Assembly: GCA_963700425.1 (NCBI GenBank)
Contig: CAVOXO010000001.1
Coordinates: 496,001 to 560,000 of the forward strand
Origin: CAVOXO01 sp963700425
GTDB taxonomy: Bacteria; Actinomycetota; Acidimicrobiia; Acidimicrobiales; Microtrichaceae
Direction: 5' to 3'
Length of the DNA stretch: 64,000 nucleotides
Position numbers and translations under genes: made by a program. Under the pieces are notes generated by a model, which was not told the DNA's origin, did not search any database, and saw only the letters and a program-made list of their open reading frames with translations. Shown one piece after another: positions 18,624 through 27,913 of this stretch. Positions within the stretch are counted from its first letter, which is position 1. Every line of letters starts with the position of its first letter.

Positions 18624-19800
18624 CTATCGGCCGAGCCAGGCGTCGAACGGTCCGCTGACCTCATAGGTCACGCCCGCCGCGGTCCCGAACGGACCGACCG
18701 GCCCCCTCTGCGACGAGAAGTACAGGCGCTGGCCATCGGGGCTGAACGCCGGCCCGGTGATCTCGCTCCCGGCGTGCCCGGCCACCTGGACGATGGGCTC
18801 GAGGGTGTCGTCGGGACGGATCGCCACGAGCTGCATGTCGCCGCCGTCCTCCGCGATGAGGAGAACTCCCGAGGCTGCGTCGGCGAGGAGGTTGTCGAGC
18901 CCGTCGAGGATCGTCGCCCCTCCGGCCTGAAGCCTCAGCGACACCGTCGACGCTGCGGTGTCGTACTCCCACACCCGATCATCGCCCTTGGTCGTGAACC
19001 AGACCTTCGCTCCGACGGTGTCCACCCCCTCACCTCCGTCGAAGTGCAGGGCCGTGGGCACCTGCCGGCGGGTCGTGGTGGTTCCGGCGAGTGGGTCGGG
19101 CACCGGTGCCCAGCCGACCGGGCCCGGTGCGACTCCCCCCGTCGCCACCTCCAGGAGCCCCGCGGAGAGGTCGCCGGGGCTCGTCGGGGTGAAGCGGTAG
19201 AGGCAGCCGTCGGGACGGTCCTCGGTCAGGTACACCCTGCCGTCGGCGGCCACCGCCGCGGCCTCGTGGTAGAAGCGCCCCATGGCCGCACGCACGACGC
19301 CGCTGTTGGGGACCGCGGGGTCGCACTCCCAGACGTATCCGTCCTCGGATTCCTCACACGACAGCCACGTGCCCCACGGGGTGCGGCCGCCGGCGCAGTT
19401 CAGACTCGTGCTCGACAACACCGAATAGCTGGCGACCACGTCGCCGTTGGGCGCGAATCGCGGTCGAGGTCACCCCTCCGCCGCCGAACGGCACCTCGTG
19501 GTTCACCACGTGGTACCAGCCGCCTGCCACGGCCGCATCGGCGATCGTGGCTGCTCCGTCAGGGAAGATCCGATAGTCGAAACCGGTGCCCGCCACCTTC
19601 TCGCCGCCCCGGGCGATCACCCGTGAGGTGAACCCCGGCGGAAGGATGAGACCGTTCTCGTCCGAACCACCCGATCCCGGAGGGACGGACGGGACGCAGG
19701 CGGAGAGCCCTCCGGTGACCGCCAGCATGCCGGCGGCCCCGCTCCACTTCAGTACCGAGCGACGTGAGACCACGTAGTGATCGTGGCGTGCCTGCTTCAT
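18624..19800 (-). pseudogene. PhoX/DUF839-family lipoprotein, one frameshift
   Basis: Exported protein of the DUF839/PhoX family; members include alkaline phosphatases, but many are uncharacterised. The N-terminus is a Tat signal with twin arginines ('SRRSVLKWSGAAG') ending in a lipobox ('GGLSACVP'). The catalytic half in the second frame starts near 'SLNCAGGRTPWGTWLSCEE', a DUF839 hallmark, and continues as a beta-propeller to residue R at 18624. The frame changes near 19455-19470, where the first frame reads 'GGGGVTSTAIRAQ' and the second resumes 'APNGDVVASYSVL'. Both halves are well conserved, so a single-base error is likely. Confidence 0.8.
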
Positions 19801-19848
19801 GGTTCCCCCAGGGGTTCGAGCCGTCGTCGCACAGGTTAGGAGTGACCC

Positions 19849-20626
19849 TCACGAAAAACGAGTGACCCAGCCCTCACGCCGGAATCGGCGTACCTGGAAC
19901 AACAGAAACGCGGTCGACAGCCCCAGCGTGACCGCAGAGCCCACCGCAGCGACCCCCAGGTCGTCCCCACGCCACAGGGTCGCCGTCGAGGGACGCCCTC
20001 GTCGCTTCGAAGACCTGGGTCAGGGGAATCGCCCGGGCGAGCGGCTGGAGGACCACGGGGAGAGCCTCGATCGGGTTGAAGACCCCGGTCAGGGGCATGA
20101 GGACGACGAGGAGTCCCCACGAGAACACCTCAGCGCTGTCGCCGTACTGGAGGGTGAGCGCGGTCACGAAGAGCGAGATCGCCCAGCCGAACAACAACAG
20201 AACTGCCACTCCGGGAATCAACACCAACCCCGCGGCGGTGGGGGCCACCGCATAGACGGCCGCGCCCATGATCCCGATCAGGGTCACGGCGAAGGCCGTG
20301 CGGAGAAGCCCCACGATGAACACCGCGGACACGAACTCGGTCCCTTTCAACGGAGTGGCGATGAGGTTCAGGACGTTGCGCGACCAGACCTCCTCGAGCA
20401 ACCCCAGCGAGCCGGCGAGGGTGAGCTGCCAGATGAGGTGGGCCAACAGGATGCCGGTCACGAGAGAACGAACCGGACTCGGCCCTTCGCCGTAGGCGAC
20501 GCCGATCGACACGAACAACAGAACGTCCGACAGCGGAAGGGCGATGAGGATGAACCAGTAGCCGGGATTGCGCGACTGGGCCCGCAGGTGGCGTCGGGTC
20601 ACGGCGCGGACGCGTTGCCAGCTCAC
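19849..20626 (-). pseudogene. ABC-2 type transporter permease, one frameshift near the C-terminus
   Basis: Membrane subunit of an ABC-2 exporter with about six hydrophobic helices. The GTG start at 20626 overlaps the ATPase stop by four bases (GTGA), so the two are co-translated. The main frame breaks at a CCCC run (19965-19968) after 'LDGDPVAWG'. The other frame then continues with a good final membrane helix ('VAAVGSAVTLGLSTAFLLF') and a basic tail, stopping at 19849. Restoring one base gives a normal-length permease. The substrate is unknown; ABC-2 systems move drugs, lipids or polysaccharide. Confidence 0.82.
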
Positions 20627-21372
20627 GAGATCCGCTCCCGCCGGTGTCGCTCGGCCTCGGCCAGGAACATCTCCTCCAGCGTCGAGTGGCCGGCCTCGGA
20701 CACGATCACGTCGGCCGGTCCGTCGGCCAGCACCTCGCCGCCTCGGAGAAACACCACCCGATCGCACAGCTCGTCGACCTCGCGCATGTCGTGGCTCGTG
20801 AGCAGCAGGGTCGTGGCGTGATCGCGGTTGATCGCCGCCAGCCGGTCGCGCACCCGGAAGGCGACGTCGGGATCGAGCGACGCCGTCGGCTCGTCGAGGA
20901 TCACCAGTTTCGGGTGATGCACGAGAGCCTTGGCCATTCCGACGAGGGTGCCCTGGCCCGACGACAGGGAAGTGGTCTGCTGTCCGGCGAGGTGGGGGAT
21001 GTCGAGCTCGTCGAGCACCTGCCGGGTCGCCGAGCGGGCGTCGGTGACTCCGTGGAGGTCGGCGAAGAACTCGAGCGTCTCGCCCACCGTCAGGCGATCG
21101 GGCAGCGGTAGGTACCCGGCGGCGAATCCGACCAGCGTCATCGCGTCGGAGCGGTCCGCGGGCAACGAGTGCCCGAGGACCGTCAATCGGCCCTGATCGG
21201 GATCGATCGCTCCCATGAGCATCAGTAGGGTCGTCGTCTTGCCGGCGCCGTTCGGTCCGATCACACCGACCCGTTCCCCAGGGGCAATCGAGAGGGTGAC
21301 GCCCCGAACCGCACGGGTGTCACCGAAGCTCTTGTGGAGATCGACGGCGTCGACGGCCGCAGGAGGGGGCAT
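20623..21372 (-). CDS. ABC transporter ATP-binding protein
   Basis: ATPase subunit of the exporter encoded with the downstream permease. It has 249 residues from the ATG at 21372. Walker A is 'GPNGAGKTTT', the signature is 'SLSSGQGTLVGMAKAL', Walker B is 'LVILDEPTASLDPD' and the switch His is in 'LLTSHDMREV'. The D-loop and the 'GLADGP'-like C-terminal end match the DrrA/CcmA-type group. It overlaps the permease by four bases. Confidence 0.92.
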   Translation of the reverse strand: MPPPAAVDAVDLHKSFGDTRAVRGVTLSIAPGERVGVIGPNGAGKTTTLLMLMGAIDPDQGRLTVLGHSLPADRSDAMTLVGFAAGYLPLPDRLTVGETLEFFADLHGVTDARSATRQVLDELDIPHLAGQQTTSLSSGQGTLVGMAKALVHHPKLVILDEPTASLDPDVAFRVRDRLAAINRDHATTLLLTSHDMREVDELCDRVVFLRGGEVLADGPADVIVSEAGHSTLEEMFLAEAERHRRERIS

Positions 21373-21485
21373 CGGCACAGTCTGGCCGTGCTCACCCCGT
21401 ATCGACAGCGAATTCGGGATGGCGGCGGTTCGGAGGCGGCCTCGGCCGGCCCGACGTGCCTGGACGCATCGGCCGGTTGATCCGC

Positions 21486-21816
21486 TCAGGCCGCGTTGCG
21501 TGCGGCCAGGCCCACCAGCACCGCTGCCGTGGCCGCGGCAGCCAGCGCCGCGCCCAGCCGGCGCCACGACGGCCGGGTCACGAACACGGGGACTCCCACC
21601 ATCGAGCGCGGCTCCCATGGCCGCCATGCCGAACACGTCGTCATCGAGTACAGGTGGGACCTCACGAGGGCACCGGCCGCCGAATGCGCTGCAGCCCCCC
21701 AGCGTGAACGCCAAGAGGATCATCGTCGCCCCGAATACGACCGACGCCGCGATGACCAGACCGGTCAGGACGCGGGCGGGACCGGATCGATGCGTATCGG
21801 GGGTCCGACCCTCCAC
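21486..21816 (-). pseudogene. Small two-helix membrane protein, frameshifted
   Basis: A short protein of about 110 residues. The first frame reads from 'MEGRTPDTHRSG' through a hydrophobic helix ('VLTGLVIAASVVFGATMILLAF'). Near 21597-21606 the reading continues in another frame with 'PSWRRLGAALAAAATAAVLVG' and ends 'LAARNAA' with a stop at 21486-21488. Two membrane helices and a short Cys-containing loop result. No family is recognised. It starts 9 bases after the sensor kinase stop and may be the third gene of that operon. Confidence 0.5.
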
Positions 21817-21825
21817 ATCCCGCAG

Positions 21826-23202
21826 CTATCGGGGCGGGGGGGTGGGCAACGTCAGGGTGAATCGGGCCCCGCCACCGTCGCGGTCGGTCACCCCGACCGA
21901 TCCGTCGTGATGGGCGGCGATGTCCGCGACGATGGAGAGCCCCAGGCCGCTTCCCGCCGAACTCCGTGCCTCGGTGGCACGGTAGAAGCGCTCGAAGACG
22001 TGGGGCTTGTCGGCGTCGGCCACGCCGGGTCCCCGGTCGGCCACCGTGAGGGTCGATCCCTCGATCTCGATGTCGATGGGTCCGTCGGGGCTGTACTTCA
22101 CCGCGTTGTCGACGAGGTTGCCGACCGCCCGTTCGATCATCGCGGGGTGGACGTGGACCTCGGTATGGTCGTGGGAGCGGACCCGGACCTCACGACCCGA
22201 CCGGGAGCGGGTGCGCTCGGCGACCGACCGGGCGATGGCATCGAGCGCGATGTCGACCGCCGGTTCGTCGGAGGATTCCCGGTCGCTCGCCAGCTCGACG
22301 AGCTCCGACACCAGGTCCCCGAGCTCGGTGAGCTCCGCGGTGAGGTTGGTCAGCAGCCGCTCTCGGTCCGCGTCGGGGAGGTCGTCACCGCGTTCCAGCA
22401 GTTCCATGCCCGTTCGCAGGGAGGTCAGTGGTGTGCGGAGCTCGTGGCTGGCGTCCATCACCAGACGGTGTTGTTGGTCGCGGGAGCTTCGCAGCGCGCC
22501 CAACATCGTGTTGAAACTGGTGGCGAGCGACGCCACCTCGGCGTCGCCGCCGACGGCGACGGGGACGTCCAGCTGCTGGGTCTCGGCCACTCGCCGCGCC
22601 GACTGGTCGAGCCGCTCGATCGGCTCGGTGGTGCGCTTCGCGAACAGCCATCCCGCGATCGCCGCGGATGCCACTCCGATTCCCGCCAACAGGACGAGGC
22701 GTGCCGAGAGACGACGCAGGATCGCGGAGTTCGGTTCGAGCGCCCGGGCGATCTGCACGGCCACGCCGGGCGCGACGTTGGTGGTGATCATCCGGTACCG
22801 GTCGCCGTCATCCACCTCCACCGTGCGAAGCACCTGGGGCCCGGTGCCGGCCGCCAGGGTGAGATCGACGTCGGTGACCGGCAGGGTGATCTCGGTGTCG
22901 AGCCTGGACACGATGTTTCCGTCGGCGTCGATGATCTGGGTGACGGCGTCGAGGTCATAGAGCTCGCGGAGCCGCGGGCTGGGTCGGATGTCATCGAAGT
23001 CGCGCGCACCGATGGGGTTGCGGCGCGCGTCCCGGCCCACCGCGAGCGCCCTCGAGATGTCGTCGGCTCGGGTCGTGAGGAAGTCGTCGACCTGCGTCTG
23101 CAGCTGCGACCGGGTGGCGGCATAGGCGCCCAGGACCGAAAGTGCGCTCACCGCCGCGGCGATGAGCCCCATGGCCAGCGCGATTCGGACGCGGAGGCTC
23201 AT
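21826..23202 (-). CDS. Sensor histidine kinase, MprB-like
   Basis: Membrane sensor kinase of 458 residues. The first TM helix is at about 5-28, an extracytoplasmic sensor region follows to about 160, the second TM is at about 165-190, then HAMP. The phospho-acceptor is in 'DASHELRTPLTSLRTG' and the ATPase domain has 'NLVDNAVKYS', 'DRGPGV' and 'GSGLGLSIV'. It overlaps the response regulator by four bases. Architecture and order match MprAB-type cell-envelope-stress pairs of Actinomycetota; the signal sensed here is unknown. Confidence 0.92.
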   Translation of the reverse strand: MSLRVRIALAMGLIAAAVSALSVLGAYAATRSQLQTQVDDFLTTRADDISRALAVGRDARRNPIGARDFDDIRPSPRLRELYDLDAVTQIIDADGNIVSRLDTEITLPVTDVDLTLAAGTGPQVLRTVEVDDGDRYRMITTNVAPGVAVQIARALEPNSAILRRLSARLVLLAGIGVASAAIAGWLFAKRTTEPIERLDQSARRVAETQQLDVPVAVGGDAEVASLATSFNTMLGALRSSRDQQHRLVMDASHELRTPLTSLRTGMELLERGDDLPDADRERLLTNLTAELTELGDLVSELVELASDRESSDEPAVDIALDAIARSVAERTRSRSGREVRVRSHDHTEVHVHPAMIERAVGNLVDNAVKYSPDGPIDIEIEGSTLTVADRGPGVADADKPHVFERFYRATEARSSAGSGLGLSIVADIAAHHDGSVGVTDRDGGGARFTLTLPTPPPR

Positions 23203-23927
23203 GGCTCGCGGGCCACGTATCCGACCCCGCGCACGGTGTGGATCAACCGTGGTTCGCCCTCGCGCTCGGTCTTGCGGCGCAGATAGCCGATGTACACGTC
23301 GAGCGACTTCGATGACGTCTCGAAGTCGTAGCCCCAGATCCGTTCGTAGATCGTCTCCCTGCTCAACACCAGATCCACGTTCGTCAGCAACAGCTCCAGC
23401 AGGTCGAACTCGGTCTTGGTCAGCTCGATGTGCTCGCCGCCGCGGGTGACGGTGCGGCGACCGATGTCCATGGTGAGGTCTCCGACCGCGAGGGTCCGAT
23501 CGGAGTCGTCGTGGGTCGGGCCGTTTCGACGGATCAGGGCTCGCAATCGGGCCAACAGCTCATCGAGGGCGAACGGCTTGACGAGGTAGTCGTCGGCGCC
23601 GGCGTCGAGTCCGGCCACCCGGTCGTGGATCTCGTGGCGGGCGGTGAGCAACAGGACGGGCGTGGCGTCGCCGCGGCGACGGAGCTCCCGACACACGTGG
23701 AAGCCGTCGGCGAACGGCATCATCACGTCGAGGACGAGAGCATCGAAGTCGTCGGCGGCCACCGCAGCGAGAGCCGCTGTGCCGTCGCCGACCGCGGTGA
23801 CCGCGTATCCCTCGAGTCGTAGCGCCATCGTGACGTTCTCACGGACCGATCGATCGTCTTCGGCGATGAGGATCGACGAGCCGGACGAGGTGTGGGGGGA
23901 TGTGGACGGCAGCGCCATGGGGATCAC
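23199..23927 (-). CDS. OmpR-family response regulator, MprA-like
   Basis: Two-component regulator of 242 residues. The receiver domain has the acidic pair in 'ILIAEDDRSV', the phosphorylated Asp in 'LVLDVMMPFADG' and the conserved Lys in 'DYLVKPFA'. The winged-helix DNA-binding domain has 'LTKTEFDLLELLLTN' and 'SLDVYIGYLRRKTE...IHTVRGVGY'. I use the GTG at 23927 because GGAAG lies 8 bases upstream; an ATG three codons later is also possible. It is divergent from the secreted protein at 24066 and likely controls it. Confidence 0.92.
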   Translation of the reverse strand: MIPMALPSTSPHTSSGSSILIAEDDRSVRENVTMALRLEGYAVTAVGDGTAALAAVAADDFDALVLDVMMPFADGFHVCRELRRRGDATPVLLLTARHEIHDRVAGLDAGADDYLVKPFALDELLARLRALIRRNGPTHDDSDRTLAVGDLTMDIGRRTVTRGGEHIELTKTEFDLLELLLTNVDLVLSRETIYERIWGYDFETSSKSLDVYIGYLRRKTEREGEPRLIHTVRGVGYVAREP

Positions 23928-23941
23928 GCTAGGGACTTCCG

Positions 23942-23958
23942 GTGAGATGAACGTAAGA
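23942..23958. promoter_or_regulatory. Candidate operator in the response-regulator promoter region
   Basis: The 138-base divergent region between the response regulator and the secreted protein holds GTGAGATGAACGTAAGA, similar to a sequence upstream of the secreted paralogue at 18503. Further 'GTGAGGATTCTT' and 'CCTTCTTACC' elements lie within 60 bases. OmpR-type regulators bind short direct repeats, so this is a plausible autoregulatory site. It is inferred, not proved. Confidence 0.35.
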
Positions 23959-24065
23959 AACGTCGATGAAGGCGACGTGAGGATTCTTGACCGATTCCCG
24001 ATTCCTTCTTACCAACGGAACCGAGAGTAGGAGGGGACGAACGACCGACGCCCAGGAGCCATGCC

Positions 24066-24478
24066 GTGAAGAACCGATCTGCTGCCCGTCTCGCCCTGGT
24101 CGGCGCTGTGATGGCAGGGAGCACCGTGGCGGGGGTCGCCACGATCGCGGCGGTGGGTGCCCAGGACGACACCACGACCACATCGGCCGACGAGGCCGTC
24201 GAGACATCGGCGTCCGAGGACGGCCACACCAGGGCCGCCGACGTTCTCGACGGGTTGGTCGAGGACGGCACCCTCACGCGTGAGCAGGCCGTCAGCGAAG
24301 GGTGGCTCACCGAGGAAAAGGCCGATGCCCGCCTTGCGGATCTGGCCGAGCGGACCACCGCCATCGTCAACGGCGAGAAGCCCCCCGGCGCCCCGGCGAT
24401 CACCCCAGCGGGCATCAGGGTCCCAGCCATCACGGCGGTACCGACGGCGATGGCGCTGTGGGCGACGCCACCGGCTGA
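24066..24478 (+). pseudogene. Secreted protein, paralogue of 17841-18503, one frameshift
   Basis: Exported protein of about 137 residues. A GTG start gives a signal 'AARLALVGAVMAGSTVAGVA', then a 'DDTTTTSADEAVE' linker and a helical unit with 'LVEDGTLTREQAVSEGWL'. These match the secreted protein at 17841. The frame breaks at CCCCCC (24381-24386). The next frame ends in a Gly/His-rich tail ('HPSGHQGPSHHGG') and stops at 24476-24478, as in the paralogue. The in-frame reading instead runs on as antisense to the enoyl-CoA hydratase. Target of the adjacent regulator is inferred. Confidence 0.65.
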
Positions 24479-24508
24479 CCGTCGGTCGGGCCCGAGTGGG
24501 CTGTTTCG

Positions 24509-25292
24509 CTATTCGCCGGGAATGTCGGAGAAGTCCGGATCACGGCGCTCCAGGAACGCGGTGATGGCCTCGGTGTTGGCCGGACTCCCCAGGAGGCGGC
24601 CGAAGGCCGCGTCCTCACGGCGTCGGGCCGCTCCGACGAGCTCGGAACGGGCCGCGGTCATGGTTGCCTTGACGGCGACCAGCGAGCTGATGGGCCAACG
24701 CGCCAGCGTCCGGGCGGCGTCGAGAGCGTCGTCGAGTGACTCGCCGGGATCCGACAGTCGCCAGGCCAGGCCGATGTCCACCGCGGTGGGCGCGTCGATC
24801 CACTCCGAACTCAGCAGGATCCACGCTGCGTTCTGCCACCCCACCAGATGGGGGAACAGCAGGCTCGATGCGGCCTCGGGCGCCACCCCGAGGGAGGTGA
24901 AGGGGCACCGCAACCGCGCCCCGGAATCGATGAAGCTCAGATCGGCGTGGCCCAGGATCGTCATTCCGATCCCCAGCCCGATTCCGTTGACGGCCACGAC
25001 GAGCGGCTTGGGGAACTCGACGAGCGCGTCCACGAAGCCGGGAAATCCGCTCGCCATCTCCCCGCCGGTCGCCGATGCGTCGGCCAGCGCTCCCATCTCC
25101 GACAGGTCCTGGCCGGCGGAGAATGCCCGGCCCGTCCCCGTGACGACCACCACGGCGACGCCGGGATCGTTCCGCGGCGTCACGCAGGGCCGCCGCGACC
25201 GCGTCGTAGAGCGCGGTGTCGAACGCGTTCAACACCTCCTCGCGCGCCAGGCGGATGACCCGAACGCGCTCGTGGTCGTCGATGATCAGCAT
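24509..25292 (-). pseudogene. Enoyl-CoA hydratase/isomerase family protein, one frameshift
   Basis: Crotonase-fold enzyme that hydrates 2-enoyl-CoA or catalyses a related CoA reaction. The N-terminal frame reads 'MLIIDDHERVRVIRLAREEV' to 'AAALRDAAE'. The other frame resumes with 'DPGVAVVVVTGTGRAFSAGQDL', which supplies the oxyanion-hole segment, and later 'VVAVNGIGLGIGM'. The expected second catalytic Glu region reads 'FTSLGVAPEAASS'. The shift lies near 25165-25185. Both halves look intact, so it may be a sequence error. It is followed by the penicillin acylase on the same strand. Confidence 0.8.
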
Positions 25293-25344
25293 CGGGTCCT
25301 CCTCCGGCGGCGATCGCCTGTCCGCCTCGAGCGCGTGGGTCCGA

Positions 25345-27837
25345 TCACCCCGTCACCGTGATGGGCTCGGAGATGGCGTCGGCGGCGATCTGCTCATCAG
25401 TCAGCGGCACCGGCTTCCACTCCTTGCGGCTGAACATCTCGGTCTGCGACGTGAACAGCTCGCTCGACCGGTCGCCCGTCTCGCCGTAGGTGAGGATGGT
25501 GTGCGCCTCCGGTCCGTCCTCGGTGAACTCGATCGCCATGAGAATGCTCGTCCCGTTGTTGATCCAGTAGCCGGAGGGGGTCAGCGCGGATCCGTCGATG
25601 ACGGTGTCGGGTCGCTGCGGCGGGGTCTCGGAGGTCGAGCTGTTCGACGACGAGTAGCCGACGACGTTGGTCACCCCCTCGCTGTCCGGTGCCACCCGGA
25701 ATGGGGATCGGCACCTCGGTCTGGCGCCCGTCGACCTGGAGTGAACCGAGGCTGGAGTCCAGGGAGATGCCGTTCTTGGTGAGGAGCTGCACCGATTGTC
25801 CGAGGGCGACGAGTGCCGCGTCGGAACCCTCCGGCGTGGTCGCGCTCGACAACCCGTTGGGCGTGCGCAGGGGATCGGACTCGTCGAACGGAGTCGCCCA
25901 CATCTCCTCGTTGTCGACGCGGCCCAGGAATTCGCGCCAGATGATCGCGCCCTGGGAGTCCACGTCGAACCTTCCGTCCCAGGAATCCAGAATCGAGCAG
26001 GCCTCGACCAGATCGACGGCGTCGGCGGGGAGGACCACCGCCCCCTCGTCGTCGGTGACCTCGGGGACCGCGATGACCGGCACGCCGGTGCAGCGCTCCA
26101 CGAGGTCTGCCCTGAGAGCGGTGGCGGTGAACGCGGTGTCGTCGAGCGCCGCGGTTCGGAGTTCGGCGAGTCCGAACAGTCCACCGTCGCCGGCGAGGCT
26201 CGTGTCGTCGGTGGCCTCGAGGACCGCGAGGTTCTGGCGGGTGCGGACCGACCGTTCGGTGCCCTGCAGGCCGTGGAGCGGCGAGTAGTCACCTTCGATC
26301 AGTTCCTCGGGGTTGGCCAGCCAGAAGCTGTCGTTGGCGTTGAAGACGTAGTCGTTCCTGGCCAGTTGAGGCATGTCCTCGAAGGGAACGACGCCGGGGT
26401 CGCGGGCTCCATCTGCATCGAGCCACTCGTCGCGGGAGGTCGACCCGTCGAGCAGGACCGCCCGGCTCTCGGCGGCGGGCGCCGTGATCGGGTCGCTCTC
26501 GAGCCGTCTCGGCGTAGGCGGCGAGGGTCTCTTCGGACAGGTTGGGGGTGGCGGACGTGTCGGCGTACCAGACCCGCCCGTCGCGCCCGCGGCGATGGTG
26601 TTGAAGAGCGGGATCCCCTGGTAGGTGCGGTGAGCCGTCGATGAGTTCGTCGAGGTCGTCGGCCTCGTCCATCGCCGCGTACTGGTCGATCATCTCGTCG
26701 TTGTCGATGTTGGCGTCGCGGTAGGTGACGGTGGACTCCTCGGTCCACTCGACTCCGGGGAAGTCGAGGATCGGGCCGTAGTGGCTGCGGTACATGGTGC
26801 GGGTCTCCTCCTCGGTGGGTTCGCCGTCCTCGCCGAGCACCGTGATCGTCGCCTCGGTCGACTCCATCGTCCGCGGTCTCGCCGTCGTAGAGATATGACG
26901 TCGGATCACCCTCGACGAGATCCAGGGTGTACGCGGTGAATCGATTCCCGGCCGAGACCGTGTGCGTCCAGGCGACCCCGTCGGTGAAGCCGATTCCGAC
27001 TCCTGGCAACCCGGTCAGCTGGGCCCCGTAGATCGACGTGCCGTCCTCGACCTCGAGATGAACCTCCCAGAATCTCAGCTCGCCCTCCCACGGGAAGTGG
27101 GGGTTGGCCAACAACATCGCCGTGCCGTCCTCGGTCCGTTCCGACCCGATCGCCCACCCGTTCGAACCGAGGTCCGGTGGCGCGTCGAGAGGCCGGCGGG
27201 CCAATGGCAGCGGTTCGGCGCCTCCTGAGTCGGTCGTCGGAGGCTCGGCCGCGCCGATGAAGGACGTGAGTCGGTTGGATGACGCGTTGAGGGCGATCGA
27301 GCGGGCATAGGTGTAGAGCTCGACCGGCTCGATCGGTGTCACCCACTCCTCACCGGCACACCAACCGGACAGACCATCGGATCCCACCTGCTCGAGGTGG
27401 GCGTTCCAGCCGTCGGCGTACGCGGTGATGAGTTCGCGGGTGTCGTCGGACTGGTTCGGCCATTCCTGAGCCGCCAGATCGGCCAGGCCGATGTTCAACC
27501 AGGCGAAATCGGAGGTGATGTTCTCGTCGTCATCGCCGGCGCCGAGGAACTCGGCCCGGCGGCTGAACACCTTGAGGATCTGGTCCGAGAGCGAGCACGC
27601 ATGATCCTCGGCGCCGGCCCAGCCCTGACCGAAGGTCACCGACGGCCGGTCCTTCGCTCTGATGTGGGGCACGCCGCCGGTGGTGCGGGTGATGGTCGCC
27701 TCGTAGGTCCCCGTGGACGAACCGACGGTGTCCCCCTCGCCCGGTTCATCGGAGTCCCCCGCGTCGCTCGATGACGAACAGGCTGCGGCGATCACCACCA
27801 CGGCAAGGACGGCGATGATCCTTCGATCGATTCCCAC
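25345..27837 (-). pseudogene. Penicillin amidase/AHL acylase family lipoprotein, several frameshifts
   Basis: N-terminal-nucleophile amidase exported as a lipoprotein ('VVVIAAACSSSS'). I start at GTG 27837 because AGGAGG lies 4 bases upstream. The autoprocessing Ser begins 'SNGWAIGSERTEDGTAMLLANPH', the classic beta-subunit start of the family. Later parts in other frames include 'MYRSHYGPILDFPGVEW', 'NDSFWLANPEELIEGDYSPLHG' and a C-terminal 'VGYSSSNSSTSETPPQRPD'. At least five shifts are visible, near 26880, 26640, 26585, 26500 and 25690. Family members hydrolyse beta-lactam side chains, acyl-homoserine lactones or other amides; the substrate here is unknown. Confidence 0.8.
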
Positions 27838-27913
27838 GAAGCCTCCTACGACACCTGAATCCCCCGATGAAGGCACTCACCATAGATGTCCGACGTCCTA
27901 AGGTCGTCTCACC

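Noticed and set aside
13890..27837. Programmed ribosomal frameshifting in the broken genes
   Set aside because: No slippery-sequence-plus-structure pattern is common to them; they are scattered and in unrelated families.
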